DNA of 64,000 nucleotides from Xanthomonas vasicola (GTDB lineage Bacteria > Pseudomonadota > Gammaproteobacteria > Xanthomonadales > Xanthomonadaceae): contig NZ_JSBW02000010.1 in NCBI RefSeq assembly GCF_000772705.2, positions 1 to 64,000 on the forward strand. The letters run 5' to 3'. A program made the position numbers and the translations under genes. Position 1 is the first letter of the stretch. The number at the start of each line of letters is the position of its first letter. Under the pieces are notes generated by a model, which worked only from the letters and a program-made list of their open reading frames with translations, was not told the DNA's origin and did not search any database. This document shows positions 29,290 through 38,366 of this stretch, one piece after another.

Positions 29290-29337
29290 ACCCTCATCCG
29301 CCCCGTCGGCACCTTCTCCCGGTGGGAGAAGGAAGCC
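29290..29337. repeat. Xanthomonad-type intergenic repeat, copy 2
   Basis: This 48-bp element starts ACCCTCATCCGCC and ends GGGAGAAGGAAGCC, the inverted partner of 27943-27990. Its centre (CACCTTCTCCCGGTGGGAGAAG) folds into a hairpin of CTTCTCCC against GGGAGAAG. It could act as an mRNA-end hairpin for the oxidoreductase gene. Confidence 0.7.
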
Positions 29338-29438
29338 TCTCGCTGCGTATGCGCAGTTACATGCGCCAAGACTTTGCGGCTCAGCCCAACAGACCACCCA
29401 GCAGCCATATCAAACCACCGCCAACCCCCGACCAGCCC

Positions 29439-29654
29439 TCAGGCCGGCTCGTCAGGCACCAGTTCCATCTCCAAGCGCGTGATGCAGTCCTTGATGTGCA
29501 GCTTGCGCTTCTTCAAGCGCTTCATCTGCAGCTCGTCGTCCATGTTCGCGGGCACGCGCTGAATCTCCTCGTCCAACGCGCGATGGGCGCGTCGCAACTC
29601 GGCGATCTGCTCGACGATCTCGGCGGTTGACAGGGTTTCCACCCCCCGAAGCAT
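29439..29654 (-). CDS. YdcH family (DUF465) small protein
   Basis: A 71-aa, highly charged, helical protein. The pattern LRRAHRALDEEIQRVP followed by ELQMKRLKKRKLHIKDCITRLE matches the DUF465/YdcH family of short coiled-coil proteins. Function is unknown in general. The start at 29654 gives the usual size; the frame runs further upstream without support. It is divergent from the next gene. Confidence 0.85.
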   Translation of the reverse strand: MLRGVETLSTAEIVEQIAELRRAHRALDEEIQRVPANMDDELQMKRLKKRKLHIKDCITRLEMELVPDEPA

Positions 29655-29795
29655 ACACAACCCCAGGCTGCGCGCGTCACCCACGCTTGCCAAGTGGCGG
29701 TGGACTGCGACAATGCCGGCGCGCCGCGGGGAAACGGCGGCGCGCCTCATTCATCATTGCCGCGCGGCTACGGCCGTCGAGAAAGGAGTCTTTCG

Positions 29796-30368
29796 ATGCG
29801 TCTACATTCTTCCCTGCTGGCCCTGGGCCTGTTCACCGCCGCCAACCTGGCCAGCGCCGCCGACGTCGCCAAATACGACGGCTTCCTGTGCTGCAACCTG
29901 CGCACCGACGGTCGCTGGATCAGCGACAGCAACTACGCCGAAGACGGCAAGCGCGTGCTCCCGGTCGGCACCCCGGTCAGCGTCACCGGCTTTGGCCGCA
30001 ACCGCGTCAACCTCAAGATCGCCGGCGAAAAGCAGTCCATCGGCAACGACTACAGCCGCGACCTGGACAACACCGCCTTTGCCGCCCGCTACGTCATCAC
30101 CGCCGATCCCAAGCTCAAGCTCGCCACCTTCCCGCCCAAGATTCGCCAGGCCATTACCGACGGCAAGCTCACTGGCGGCATGACCCGCGAACAGGTGCTG
30201 ATGGCGGTCGGCTACCCGATCAGCAGCGAAAACCCCAACCTGGAAGCCTCGCTGTGGCGCTACTGGCGCGACAGCTTCTCTGAGTACCAGGTGCAGTTCG
30301 GCCCCAGCGGCAAGCTGGTGAAGGTGACCGCCGATCCGCAGTTGATGAATTTGATTTGGGTTCCCTGA
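29796..30368 (+). CDS. Exported protein with BamE/SmpA-like C-terminal region
   Basis: A 190-aa predicted periplasmic protein. The signal peptide (MRLHSSLLALGLFTAANLASA) is preceded by GAAAGGAG at good spacing. The middle is beta-rich, and the C-terminal GGMTREQVLMAVGYPIS...WRYWRDSF...VQFGPSGKLVKV resembles the BamE/OmlA fold (short helix pair, then beta hairpins). There is no lipobox, so it is not BamE itself. A role in the envelope is likely but not specified. Confidence 0.8.
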   Translation: MRLHSSLLALGLFTAANLASAADVAKYDGFLCCNLRTDGRWISDSNYAEDGKRVLPVGTPVSVTGFGRNRVNLKIAGEKQSIGNDYSRDLDNTAFAARYVITADPKLKLATFPPKIRQAITDGKLTGGMTREQVLMAVGYPISSENPNLEASLWRYWRDSFSEYQVQFGPSGKLVKVTADPQLMNLIWVP

Positions 30369-30528
30369 GGCGCAACGCGACGCAGACGGCGCCGGCCTGA
30401 GCTGGCGTCTATCAGCCTCATCACTGCCGGCGTCACTAGCACCGATTCCGCAAGTGCGCGCTGCCAACGCAAGGCAGCGATGCTGCCACATGGCGCGTTG
30501 CCGTGCGTCCCCACCCGACGAGGGAAAT

Positions 30529-30828
30529 ATGCACGATGGAGAATTGATGATCCCGCCCGATGCATTGGCAGATCCGGATGCCTTTGAATGATTGCGTCTG
30601 TGGGCGGCGAATGAACCGCTGCATGTGAGCATCAGTAGCGATCTGGGCGGCGGTGCAGAGGACTTTGGCGAGCTGCTCGCCGATCTCTTCGAGCACGCCT
30701 CACGGATGTACGCGCAGCGCGATGGCATGCCATTGGCGCAGGGTCGCCCCCTGATCTCGGACGACTTCCTGCGGCGGATCGCCGACCCCAGTGCTAGTCG
30801 AGAGGGAGCACTACCGGTTGAACACTAG
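30529..30828 (+). pseudogene. DUF5076-like gene interrupted by an in-frame TGA
   Basis: An ATG at 30529 (GAGGGA upstream) opens MHDGELMIPPDALADPDAFE, then a TGA at 30589-30591 interrupts. The same frame continues with LRLWAANEPLHVSISSDLGG, GELLADLFEHASRMYAQRDG and a normal stop at 30828. Together the two parts form a typical protein of about 99 aa of the DUF5076 kind, in which the sequence between FE and LR would hold an ordinary residue. The downstream part could start weakly from TTG at 30592. A nonsense mutation or a base-call error explains it; the rest of the frame shows no decay. Confidence 0.75.
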
Positions 30829-31036
30829 CGGCACGGTTTAAGCCCAAGTTGCACAATCGCGCATGCCTCCTCGCCCCAGGCTAACTCCGTTTCATTGTCA
30901 GTCAGTCGGTCAGCAGCAGGCCGGAGACGTAAGCATCGCCGTGCCGCCTTTGGATACTATCGACGCTGGCTTTCCAGCCCAACGGCGAAGATCCTGGCGT
31001 TACTGGCTGTTCCGGCCAATATTTGATGAGAGCGTT

Positions 31037-31390
31037 ATGCAGCGAGATCCGAGTCTGTATCCCAAAGACGACAACGGCGACACCCTTTGGCACATTGCGC
31101 AACAAGGGGTCGACCTTTCAAAGCCGCGGGAAATCGCTTTTTCGGTGGTTTTCCCTACCAAGGAGACGGCGCTTGAGTTCTCAGTGATGCTGCTTCGCTT
31201 TGAGCAGAAAGTTCGTTGCTGTCATTACCCGGAAAACACGGCGTTTCCCATGGATGTCACGGTGTATCCGAGCATGGTGCCGTCGTACAAGGCGATTTGC
31301 GCGTTCGAGGAAGAGCTGGCAACCGAAGCCAAGCCCTTGGGCGGCTTGAACGATGGATGGGAGTTTTCTGTGGACACGAAAGACGCCTGA
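31037..31390 (+). CDS. RraB-like regulator of ribonuclease E
   Basis: A 117-aa soluble protein matching the RraB (ribonuclease E inhibitor) family. It shows DDNGDTLWHIAQQGVDLSKPREIAFSV, a central VTVYPSMVPSYKAICAFEEEL and the acidic/aromatic end GGLNDGWEF. Such proteins bind RNase E and alter mRNA decay. The start at 31037 gives the normal length; the frame is open back to 30863. Binding to RNase E is inherited from the family, not shown here. Confidence 0.8.
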   Translation: MQRDPSLYPKDDNGDTLWHIAQQGVDLSKPREIAFSVVFPTKETALEFSVMLLRFEQKVRCCHYPENTAFPMDVTVYPSMVPSYKAICAFEEELATEAKPLGGLNDGWEFSVDTKDA

Positions 31391-31449
31391 CGGGCTCGGC
31401 CAGTTCGGAGGACCGCACGGCGTGCAGATCCTCCTATAGCCAGCCCGCA

Positions 31450-31983
31450 TCAGCGCATTGACTGCGGCACACGTCGCAGCTGTGAGACGTCGTAACCCAT
31501 GGCGGCAATGCGTTGAACGGCCTGCTGATAGTCGGCATCTGAGACCTGCGGGGTACGCGCCATGTACCAGACGTAATCGCGCTTGCTACGCGCCACGATG
31601 GTCTGCGTATAGCCTGCGTCCCGCCAGGCAATCACGTACTCGGCCTTGAACGGCCAGAGGAACTGCATGCTCCAGAGCGCGCCATTGCCCTCCTTTGCAA
31701 CTTGGCCGACCGGATGCAGAGACTTGAGTGGCGCCTGGAAGCTGCCCTTGCGAAATGTGAAGGTGGTCTGGATGCGACCATCCGGGCGCAGCGCGTAGCT
31801 CTCTACTGCGTCGTAGGCGTTGCGCTCGGGGCGGGTCGGAATATGTGCGATGACATACCAGTTGCCCATGAAGCGCGGCACGTCGACGGTTTCTGCGCGG
31901 GGCAGGGCGGCGCGTGCATCGCTTGCGCTAGCGCTCCCGTAAACCGCGAGCGTGAGTAACAACAGCATCGAACTGCGTTGCAT
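31450..31983 (-). CDS. Lipocalin family protein (Blc-like)
   Basis: A 177-aa exported lipocalin. After a signal peptide (MQRSSMLLLLTLAVYGSASA) comes the lipocalin signature FMGNWYVIAHIPTRPERNAYDAVESY (Gly-x-Trp), then alternating beta strands and the conserved RSKRDYVWYMARTP. It lacks the lipobox of E. coli Blc, so it is probably periplasmic. AGGAAG lies 7 bp before the ATG at 31983. Members store or carry lipids in the envelope. It stands just outside the xylan locus. Confidence 0.9.
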   Translation of the reverse strand: MQRSSMLLLLTLAVYGSASASDARAALPRAETVDVPRFMGNWYVIAHIPTRPERNAYDAVESYALRPDGRIQTTFTFRKGSFQAPLKSLHPVGQVAKEGNGALWSMQFLWPFKAEYVIAWRDAGYTQTIVARSKRDYVWYMARTPQVSDADYQQAVQRIAAMGYDVSQLRRVPQSMR

Positions 31984-32321
31984 GGCACTTCTTCCTAAAG
32001 AGGGCACGTCTCAGCAGTATGTAGCTGCCCTGCGTCCGGATGCGAGCCCATGCGATGTAGTTCCAGCCCAGGCGAAAGACCGTCCATCGTGCCTGCGACA
32101 TGACGGTGACGTTTGCCAGGTTATCGGTGTTCAAGAGGCAGATGAAGAAACACCCAGACGCCAGGAATGTCCAATCAGCGCCGGGGAGTGTTGGTTCAAC
32201 GATCAGCTGCAGTGATGGCCACGCGGTGCGTTGCAGCGTCGAGGCGAAAGGACTTTTCTTCCATCACTGAGGTCCGCCGATAAGGGCTGCATGGATATCA
32301 GGAGACATTGCCCAACAGCAC
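31984..32321. other. Intergenic region with no supported feature
   Basis: About 340 bp between the lipocalin start and the end of the GH43 gene. I see no gene or clear terminator in it. Confidence 0.5.
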
Positions 32322-33356
32322 TCACCAAGGCGACACCGCCTCTTCCCCATACGGATAAATCATCGCGATCGTTCCATCTGCAGCATGTTCCAGCGGCGCC
32401 ATCTTGATGCTGCGCAGATGCGTCTGGCCGCCGGAGAGCACGCTGTCGTGATAGAACAAATACCACTGGTCTTCAAACGCGCAGATGGAGTGATGCGTGG
32501 TCCAGCCCACGACTGGTGCAAGCAGGACGCCTTGATAAGTAAACGGGCCGTAAGGTGAGTCGCTGGTGGCGTAGCAGATCAGATGGGTGTCGCCGGTGGA
32601 ATACGACAGGTAATAGCGGCCGGCGTGTTGGTGGACCCAGGGGCCCTCGAAGAAACGGCGGGCATGGTCGTCGGCGCGGAGCGGGGTGCCGTATTCGTCG
32701 AGGATGAGGATTTCGCGGGCGGGTTCGGCCAGTTCGGTCATGTGCGCATGCAGGCGCGCTACGCGTGGGCCGAGTGCAGGTGCGTCGCCCACCGGTTCCT
32801 GATGCGTCTGCGCATACGCGTTGTCGCGGTAATGCTGCAGCTGGCCGCCCCAGATGCCGCCGAAGTACAGGTAGTGCGCGCCGTCGTCGGCAGCAAGCAC
32901 GGCTGGGTCGATCGAAAACGTTCCGGCGATGGGCTGTGGCTCTGCGACGAACGGACCTTCGGGGCGGTCACCCACCGCTACGCCGATCTGGAACATGCCA
33001 TCGGCGCGTTTGGCGGGGAAATACAGATAGGTCTTGCCGTTGCGTTGGGCCGCATCCGGTGCCCACATCTGCCGCTGCGCCCATGGCACGTCGCGCACGT
33101 GCAGCACTTGCCCAAGATCTTCCACCGCTGCACCCGGGTGTGCCATGCGCAACACGTGGTAGTCCGCCATGTCGAAATGCGAGCCGTCGTCGCTGAAGGC
33201 CACGCCGGCATCGAGGTCGTGCGAGGGATAGATATACAACGCACCGTCGAATACATGTGCGGACGGGTCGGCGGTGTAGAGATGGGTGACCAGCGGTGCG
33301 GAAATGGCGGTGCGCGCCAGGACCTGCAGTGCAGCGGTTTGCAGCTCATCGGACAT
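32322..33356 (-). CDS. Cytoplasmic GH43 beta-xylosidase / alpha-L-arabinofuranosidase
   Basis: Five-bladed propeller glycoside hydrolase of 344 aa. GH43 hallmarks are VFDGALYIYPSHD (catalytic base region), MWAPDAAQRNGKTYLYF, TFSIDPAVLAADDGAHYLYFGG and EGPWVHQHAGRYYLSYSTG. There is no signal peptide, so it should act in the cytoplasm on imported xylo- or arabinoxylo-oligosaccharides. It lies 34 bp after the GPH transporter gene on the same strand, consistent with an uptake-then-cleavage operon driven from the operator near 38.03 kb. Confidence 0.92.
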   Translation of the reverse strand: MSDELQTAALQVLARTAISAPLVTHLYTADPSAHVFDGALYIYPSHDLDAGVAFSDDGSHFDMADYHVLRMAHPGAAVEDLGQVLHVRDVPWAQRQMWAPDAAQRNGKTYLYFPAKRADGMFQIGVAVGDRPEGPFVAEPQPIAGTFSIDPAVLAADDGAHYLYFGGIWGGQLQHYRDNAYAQTHQEPVGDAPALGPRVARLHAHMTELAEPAREILILDEYGTPLRADDHARRFFEGPWVHQHAGRYYLSYSTGDTHLICYATSDSPYGPFTYQGVLLAPVVGWTTHHSICAFEDQWYLFYHDSVLSGGQTHLRSIKMAPLEHAADGTIAMIYPYGEEAVSPW

Positions 33357-33390
33357 GCGCGTACCTGTGCATAAAGGAAAAAAGGGGAGG

Positions 33391-34878
33391 TCAGAGAGTG
33401 GCGAGCGTGGCGGTTTGTCGGCGCACGCCGAGTTCGTGTTCGATGCGGGTTTCCAGCGCTTTGTCGATTTCGTACAGCGCCAGCAGTGCCGTGCCGACCA
33501 GGAACGGCAGCGAGGCGTACACGCTGATGGCCAGGCGGATGCCATTGGTGACTGCCGCGCTTTGCTGCGGCAGTGCGGCGTCGTAGCCATAGAACGCCAG
33601 GATGCCGGCGACCAGTGCGCCACCTACGCTCAGGCCGATCTTCAAGCCGCACAACATCGCCGAAAAGATGATCGCGGTAGCGCGGCGGTGGTTCTTCCAT
33701 TCCGAGTAATCGGCCACATCGGCGATCATCGCCCACAGCAGCGGGATGGTGATGCCGTAGAAATACCCGTGCAGAACATAGGAGGCGAAGACCCAACCGA
33801 TGGCATTCGGCGGGTACAGGTAGAACGCCAGCAGGAACAGCGTGGAGATCAGTAGCGCGCCGCCGAACACATTGCGCTTGCCATAGTGGTCGGCCAGGCG
33901 TTTGGAAAAACCGATGCCCACGATCATCGCCAGGATGCCGCCGGCGCTGAAGATGCTAAATGCGGAAGTTGGTGCGTCCTGCGGCCAGTGCAATGCGCTC
34001 ATGCCGGCGCCGGTCAGCACGCTGTTGATCCCGGCGATGAAACGGTTGAAGCCGGCATGATCGAGAAACTGCGTCAACGCGTTGGCGTCGAGGTAGTACT
34101 TGAAATAGTAGATGTACATCCCGCCCTTCATGGCGAGATTGATGAAGATCAGGATGGTGAGCGCCAGCATCACCAGCCAAGGTTTGTTGCGGACCAGATC
34201 GGTCAGGTCCTGGCGCACGCTGTTGCGTTGTTCGCTGATCGGTAGCACACGCTCGCGCGTGGTGAAGAAGGTGATCAAAAAGCACAGCGTTCCGACCGCC
34301 GCGAACAGCGCCATGGTGTTGCGAAAGCCCTGTGCCTTGTCGCCATTGCCCAGGATCAACACCAACGGCAGCAGCAGCACCTGGATGATGAACTGCGCAA
34401 AGGTCACCGCCAGAAAGCGATACGCCGACAAGCTGTTGCGCTGTTCCATGCTGCCGGTGAGCACCCCGCTCAAGGCCGAATACGGCAGGTTGTTGGCCAC
34501 ATACACCAGCATCAGCAAGGTGTAGGTGGCAAACGCGTAGGCGATCTTGCCCTGCTCGCCGAGCGCGGGCGTATTGAAGGCGGCCAGCGACAAGGCACCG
34601 AAGGGCAGCGCTGTCCACAGGATCCACGGGCGGAACTTGCCCCAGCGGGTACGGGTGCGGTCGGCCAGGATGCCGATGATGGGCGTGAACACGAACGCGC
34701 CCAGCATGCCGACCACAAAGATCAACGTGGCCGCCACGCCCGCAGGCATGCGAAACACATCGGTATAAAAAAACGCCAGAAAAGTAACCAGCGTCTGGAA
34801 GATCAGATTGGCGGCCAGGTCGCCCAGGCTGTAGCCGATCTTTTCGCGCACGGAGAGCTGCTGTGACCGATCGTTCAT
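33391..34878 (-). CDS. GPH-family glycoside/xyloside:cation symporter
   Basis: Inner-membrane transporter (495 aa, about 12 transmembrane segments) of the glycoside-pentoside-hexuronide family, like XynB or XylP. The conserved start is EKIGYSLGDLAANLIFQTL, with ADRTRTRWGKFRPWILW in the loop after TM2 and IADVADYSEWK further on. The start at 34878 is fixed by this N-terminus, although a long frame runs upstream into the receptor gene. Placed between a xylan receptor and a cytoplasmic GH43 enzyme, it most likely imports xylo-oligosaccharides. Confidence 0.93.
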   Translation of the reverse strand: MNDRSQQLSVREKIGYSLGDLAANLIFQTLVTFLAFFYTDVFRMPAGVAATLIFVVGMLGAFVFTPIIGILADRTRTRWGKFRPWILWTALPFGALSLAAFNTPALGEQGKIAYAFATYTLLMLVYVANNLPYSALSGVLTGSMEQRNSLSAYRFLAVTFAQFIIQVLLLPLVLILGNGDKAQGFRNTMALFAAVGTLCFLITFFTTRERVLPISEQRNSVRQDLTDLVRNKPWLVMLALTILIFINLAMKGGMYIYYFKYYLDANALTQFLDHAGFNRFIAGINSVLTGAGMSALHWPQDAPTSAFSIFSAGGILAMIVGIGFSKRLADHYGKRNVFGGALLISTLFLLAFYLYPPNAIGWVFASYVLHGYFYGITIPLLWAMIADVADYSEWKNHRRATAIIFSAMLCGLKIGLSVGGALVAGILAFYGYDAALPQQSAAVTNGIRLAISVYASLPFLVGTALLALYEIDKALETRIEHELGVRRQTATLATL

Positions 34879-34935
34879 GAGGTGGGGCGGGCTCGAAGAA
34901 TGCCGCGGAAAACGCCGCGGCGCGCATTGCGCCAC

Positions 34936-34963
34936 CGGTCGCCGCTGGGAGGAACGGCGACCG
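34936..34963. repeat. Intercistronic hairpin after the XytA-like gene
   Basis: CGGTCGCCG (34936-34944) and CGGCGACCG (34955-34963) form a perfect 9-bp stem with a 10-nt loop in the 98-bp gap between the receptor and transporter genes. A second, shorter inverted repeat (CCGCGG around 34903-34918) lies next to it. There is no T run. It could protect the receptor mRNA 3' end and lower expression of downstream genes. Confidence 0.55.
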
Positions 34964-34976
34964 ATGACGACAACAC

Positions 34977-37910
34977 TCAAAAGGTACCGCGGATGCCGAG
35001 CATGACGGTGCGCCCGGGCTCGTACAGATCGTAGGTGGCGTTGGGCCAGGCGAAGGTCGTGCGCAACGGCTCGTTGGTGATATTGGTGACGTTGAGCGTG
35101 ATCTGCGGCTTGGACGGCAGCCAATCCAGTGCGTAGCTCGCCGACATATCGAGTTGGCCGCGCGCGTCGGCGTTGAGGCGCGCATACGGAATGCCGTTCT
35201 GGTTGGCGCCGGAGATCACCATGTCGTCGTTCCAGGCGTAGGACAGGCGGATCGAGGCCGCATCCTTTTCCCAGTAGACGGTCCCGTTCCAGAGGTTGGG
35301 TGCGACACCGACGGCTACCGCCGGCACGCCTTCGCCTTCGGACTGCTGGTTGACGTGGGTGTAGTTGAGGCTGAAGCCCAGGCCATCGAACAGCTTGTCC
35401 AGCGGCTGAACCCAGATGGCCTCGGTGCCGCGGATATTGAGCACACCATCGGCATTGACCTGCGTCTGCACATCCACGGTGGCCGCATTGGGGCCGCCGC
35501 GCTGGGCCAGGCCGGCCTGCTGGATCGGCAACAGGGTGTCGTAGCTCACGCCCAGCTCGTTGAACGGAATGCGGCGGATGCCGTTGACGGTGAAGCCGGT
35601 GATGCGCTTGTTGAACAGGGTCAGGCCCACATAGCCTTCGCCGCCGGTGTACCACTCGCCGCCGAAATCCACATTGGTTGATAGATACGGCTTGAGGTTC
35701 GGATTGCCCTGCGTGGCGGTCTGCGCGGAAGGATCGCTGAAGTTGGTGTTGGGCAGCATCGCGCTGGGATCGGGGCGGGTCAGCGTGCGTGAGCTGGACA
35801 GGCGCATGACCACCTTGTCGGCCACGTCCCACGCCACGTTGAACGAGGGCAGGGTTTCCTTGTAATCCGAATCCAGCACCTGCACGCTGCGGACACCATT
35901 GATGGTGACCGGGCCGGTAATGGTCTGGTCGGTGGTCACATAACGCACACCGGCGTTGAAACGCATGGTGCGGTTCCAGACCTCGGCTTCGGCATTGGTC
36001 TCGATGTAGAAGCCCAGATTTTTTTCGCGGATGCCGCCGGTCGAAGCGCCGGTGTTGGCCGAGTTGCTCTCTGGTGCGGCATCGCGCAGCGCGTAGTAGT
36101 TGGTGTCGGCCAGGAAGCGGGAGAAGTCGGCAGTGATAAAGCCGTCCGGGCCAGGTTTCAGATAACTGGCCAGGGCCGAGTTCGGGATTGCCGAGCCGGC
36201 GCCGCCATTGCACACGTTGCCGCCGTCGCCGCGGCACACCACCTGTTCCCAGGCGGTGCTGTTGTCGAAGCCGCGAATGGTGCGCTCGGCCATGTCGTAG
36301 GACGCACCGATCTTGACGTTGCGCTTGTCCTCGCCGAACTGCAGATCGGCGCGCGCGCCGCGCGTTTCGGTCTGGCGCTTTTCGTTCTGGATATTGACCC
36401 GGCCGCCCGTCCAGCCCCAGCCCAGATTGGGGTCGTTGAGATCGAGCGGGCTGGTGATGCTGGGGCGGTCGCCGCCTTCGTTGCGGTACTCGACGGTGGT
36501 GAACGGCGAGGTGATCAGAATGCTGGGCGATTCGCGCGCGAGCCAGCTACGGGTGGCATTGGCCTGCACATTGAGCTTGATGTCCTGCTCGGCGCCAAAC
36601 AGCAGTTCCGCACCAGGATTGACGCTCCAGAACTTGACGTTTTCATGGTATGGGCGCGCTTCCAGAAAATACTGCGCATTGGCGAAGCTGGCGCTGGTCA
36701 CCACGTTGTTCTGATCCAGCTGCATGCCGAGCGGGATCATGTTGCCGTTGCGGCCGATCAGATTCATGCTGATGCGCTCTGTGGTGCGCTCGGCTTCGGA
36801 GTACAGCGTGTCCAGGTAGAAATGCATGCTGTCGGAGGGGCGCCATTCCAGCGACATCACCGACGCATCGCGGTCGCGATCACCACTCATGTAAACGCGG
36901 CGGCCCAGACGCGGGATCAGCGCATCGCTGATCTGGTCGATGCTCAGGCCTGGGTTGCGTGCCAGCAGCCAGGCGGCATCGATGGTTTCGCCGGTGGTGA
37001 GGCCGCTGCCGGCGGTGGCGGGCACCGTGTCGGGAATGCGCCAGTTGCCGCCGCCATTGACGTTGCACGCGGTGGGTTGATTGGTGGCCGGCGTGCCCGC
37101 CGGCGGAGTCAGCCCGCACTGGGTGTAGGTGAGGCCGGGATTGGTCCAGCCCACGCTCTCGAAGCCACGCACGCCGAGTTTGCTGCGCACCGACGCCACA
37201 CCGAGCAGCGCGCCGAAGGTGCCTGCTTCATTGGTCCAGCTGCCCATGAAAGCGCCACGTGGCGTGGTTTTTTCGCTGGTGCTGTTCCAGTCCGCCTGCG
37301 CCTGATAGGTGAAGTGCACGCCGGGGCGGTCGAACGGGCGCGCGCTGCGCATGTCCACCACACCGGACACGCCGCCTTCGAGCATGCTCGCGGTCGGTGT
37401 CTTGCTCACGGTGAGCTGGGTAAAGAATTCGGTGGGAAACAGATTCAGATCGACTTCGCGGTTCTGGTTCTGCGCATTCAGGCCGATCGAAGCAGTGGCG
37501 ATGCTGGCGCCGTTGAGCGTGGTCTTGGTGAAGCTGGTGCCCAGGCCGCGGATGGCGATGTTGAGACCTTCGCCGTTGACGTCGCGCGCCAGCTGCACGC
37601 CGGGAATACGGTTGAGCGACTCGGCGATGTTCATGTCCGGAAACTTGCCGATATCTTCGGCAAACACCGTGTCGGCAAAGCCCACCGAATCGCGCTTGGC
37701 GTCGGTGGAGAACTGGATGCTGCGTCGGTAGCCGGAAACCGTGACGGTATCGAGCTGCTTCACTGCATTGGTGTCGCCGGCAGCAGGCGGTGGCGTTTGC
37801 GCGGCGCTGTCGGCCGTAACGGACTGTGCCCAGGCGGCAGTGCTAGCCATGCTCAGCAGGGTGGATCCCAACGCGCAGGACAACGCGGTTCGTGCGTAGC
37901 TGTTCTTCAC
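34977..37910 (-). CDS. xytA: TonB-dependent receptor of the xylan locus (XytA-like)
   Basis: Outer-membrane receptor of 977 aa. A signal peptide ending AWAQ is followed by the TonB box QLDTVTVSG at about 52-60 and the YRRSIQFSTDAKR segment typical of plant-polysaccharide receptors of xanthomonads. The plug has FPDMNIAESLNRIPGVQL and IRGLGTSFTKTTLNG; the protein ends VMLGIRGTF with a terminal Phe. GTG at 37910 is chosen, with AAGGGA upstream; ATG at 37946 is an alternative. The xylan ligand is inferred from the flanking transporters and hydrolases and from a palindromic operator 120 bp upstream. Confidence 0.88.
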   Translation of the reverse strand: MKNSYARTALSCALGSTLLSMASTAAWAQSVTADSAAQTPPPAAGDTNAVKQLDTVTVSGYRRSIQFSTDAKRDSVGFADTVFAEDIGKFPDMNIAESLNRIPGVQLARDVNGEGLNIAIRGLGTSFTKTTLNGASIATASIGLNAQNQNREVDLNLFPTEFFTQLTVSKTPTASMLEGGVSGVVDMRSARPFDRPGVHFTYQAQADWNSTSEKTTPRGAFMGSWTNEAGTFGALLGVASVRSKLGVRGFESVGWTNPGLTYTQCGLTPPAGTPATNQPTACNVNGGGNWRIPDTVPATAGSGLTTGETIDAAWLLARNPGLSIDQISDALIPRLGRRVYMSGDRDRDASVMSLEWRPSDSMHFYLDTLYSEAERTTERISMNLIGRNGNMIPLGMQLDQNNVVTSASFANAQYFLEARPYHENVKFWSVNPGAELLFGAEQDIKLNVQANATRSWLARESPSILITSPFTTVEYRNEGGDRPSITSPLDLNDPNLGWGWTGGRVNIQNEKRQTETRGARADLQFGEDKRNVKIGASYDMAERTIRGFDNSTAWEQVVCRGDGGNVCNGGAGSAIPNSALASYLKPGPDGFITADFSRFLADTNYYALRDAAPESNSANTGASTGGIREKNLGFYIETNAEAEVWNRTMRFNAGVRYVTTDQTITGPVTINGVRSVQVLDSDYKETLPSFNVAWDVADKVVMRLSSSRTLTRPDPSAMLPNTNFSDPSAQTATQGNPNLKPYLSTNVDFGGEWYTGGEGYVGLTLFNKRITGFTVNGIRRIPFNELGVSYDTLLPIQQAGLAQRGGPNAATVDVQTQVNADGVLNIRGTEAIWVQPLDKLFDGLGFSLNYTHVNQQSEGEGVPAVAVGVAPNLWNGTVYWEKDAASIRLSYAWNDDMVISGANQNGIPYARLNADARGQLDMSASYALDWLPSKPQITLNVTNITNEPLRTTFAWPNATYDLYEPGRTVMLGIRGTF

Positions 37911-38031
37911 CGTAATCCCTTCCCTAACAGGTAGCAGATGTCCCACGCATCGCCCCTGCGCAGGGAGTGCCGCTGCCGGTGTGCGGCGCGACGATGGTGC
38001 GATGGGGGAGATGGACGATCAGCGCGCTCGA

Positions 38032-38045
38032 TGTTAGCGCTAACA
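38032..38045. promoter_or_regulatory. Xyl-box-like operator for the leftward xytA operon
   Basis: TGTTAGCGCTAACA is a perfect 14-bp palindrome about 122 bp before the xytA-like start. LacI-family repressors bind such sites, and xylan loci of xanthomonads are known to carry palindromic xyl boxes bound by XylR with an AGCGCT core like this one. The repressor gene that binds here is not evident in the window. Confidence 0.75.
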
Positions 38046-38190
38046 AATTCGCAACATCACGCTGCAGGGCAGCATAGTTGCGCGTGCAGAGCGGCAAGGC
38101 GCCGGCGCAGGCGCGCAATGTTGCCAAGGCGCCCACATACGGTGGCGCAGTGCTGCACTGCGCGATGGATTTATCGCGTGGCCGTGGTAA

Positions 38191-38204
38191 TGGTAGCGCT
38201 ATCA
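38191..38204. promoter_or_regulatory. Xyl-box-like operator for the rightward hexuronate/xylanase operon
   Basis: TGGTAGCGCTATCA shares the TAGCGCTA core with the site at 38032-38045 and is a near-perfect palindrome. It lies about 160 bp before the hexuronate transporter gene. The pair, 159 bp apart in the 456-bp divergent region (37911-38366), suggests co-control of both arms of the locus by one LacI-family repressor. Confidence 0.72.
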
Positions 38205-38366
38205 GCCGTGGCGCAAGGCCACCTTCGTGCAGGTGCAGTGGTCGATGAGTCGAACCGAAGAACGCGGCAGTGGCGCGCCCCGCTGGCAACTGGCCGGCGC
38301 ACGCAGGCATGCGCCGTGTAACGTGCGGGCTGAATGCGCTCCGGCGCAGTTGCGCAGGCCTCGCAC

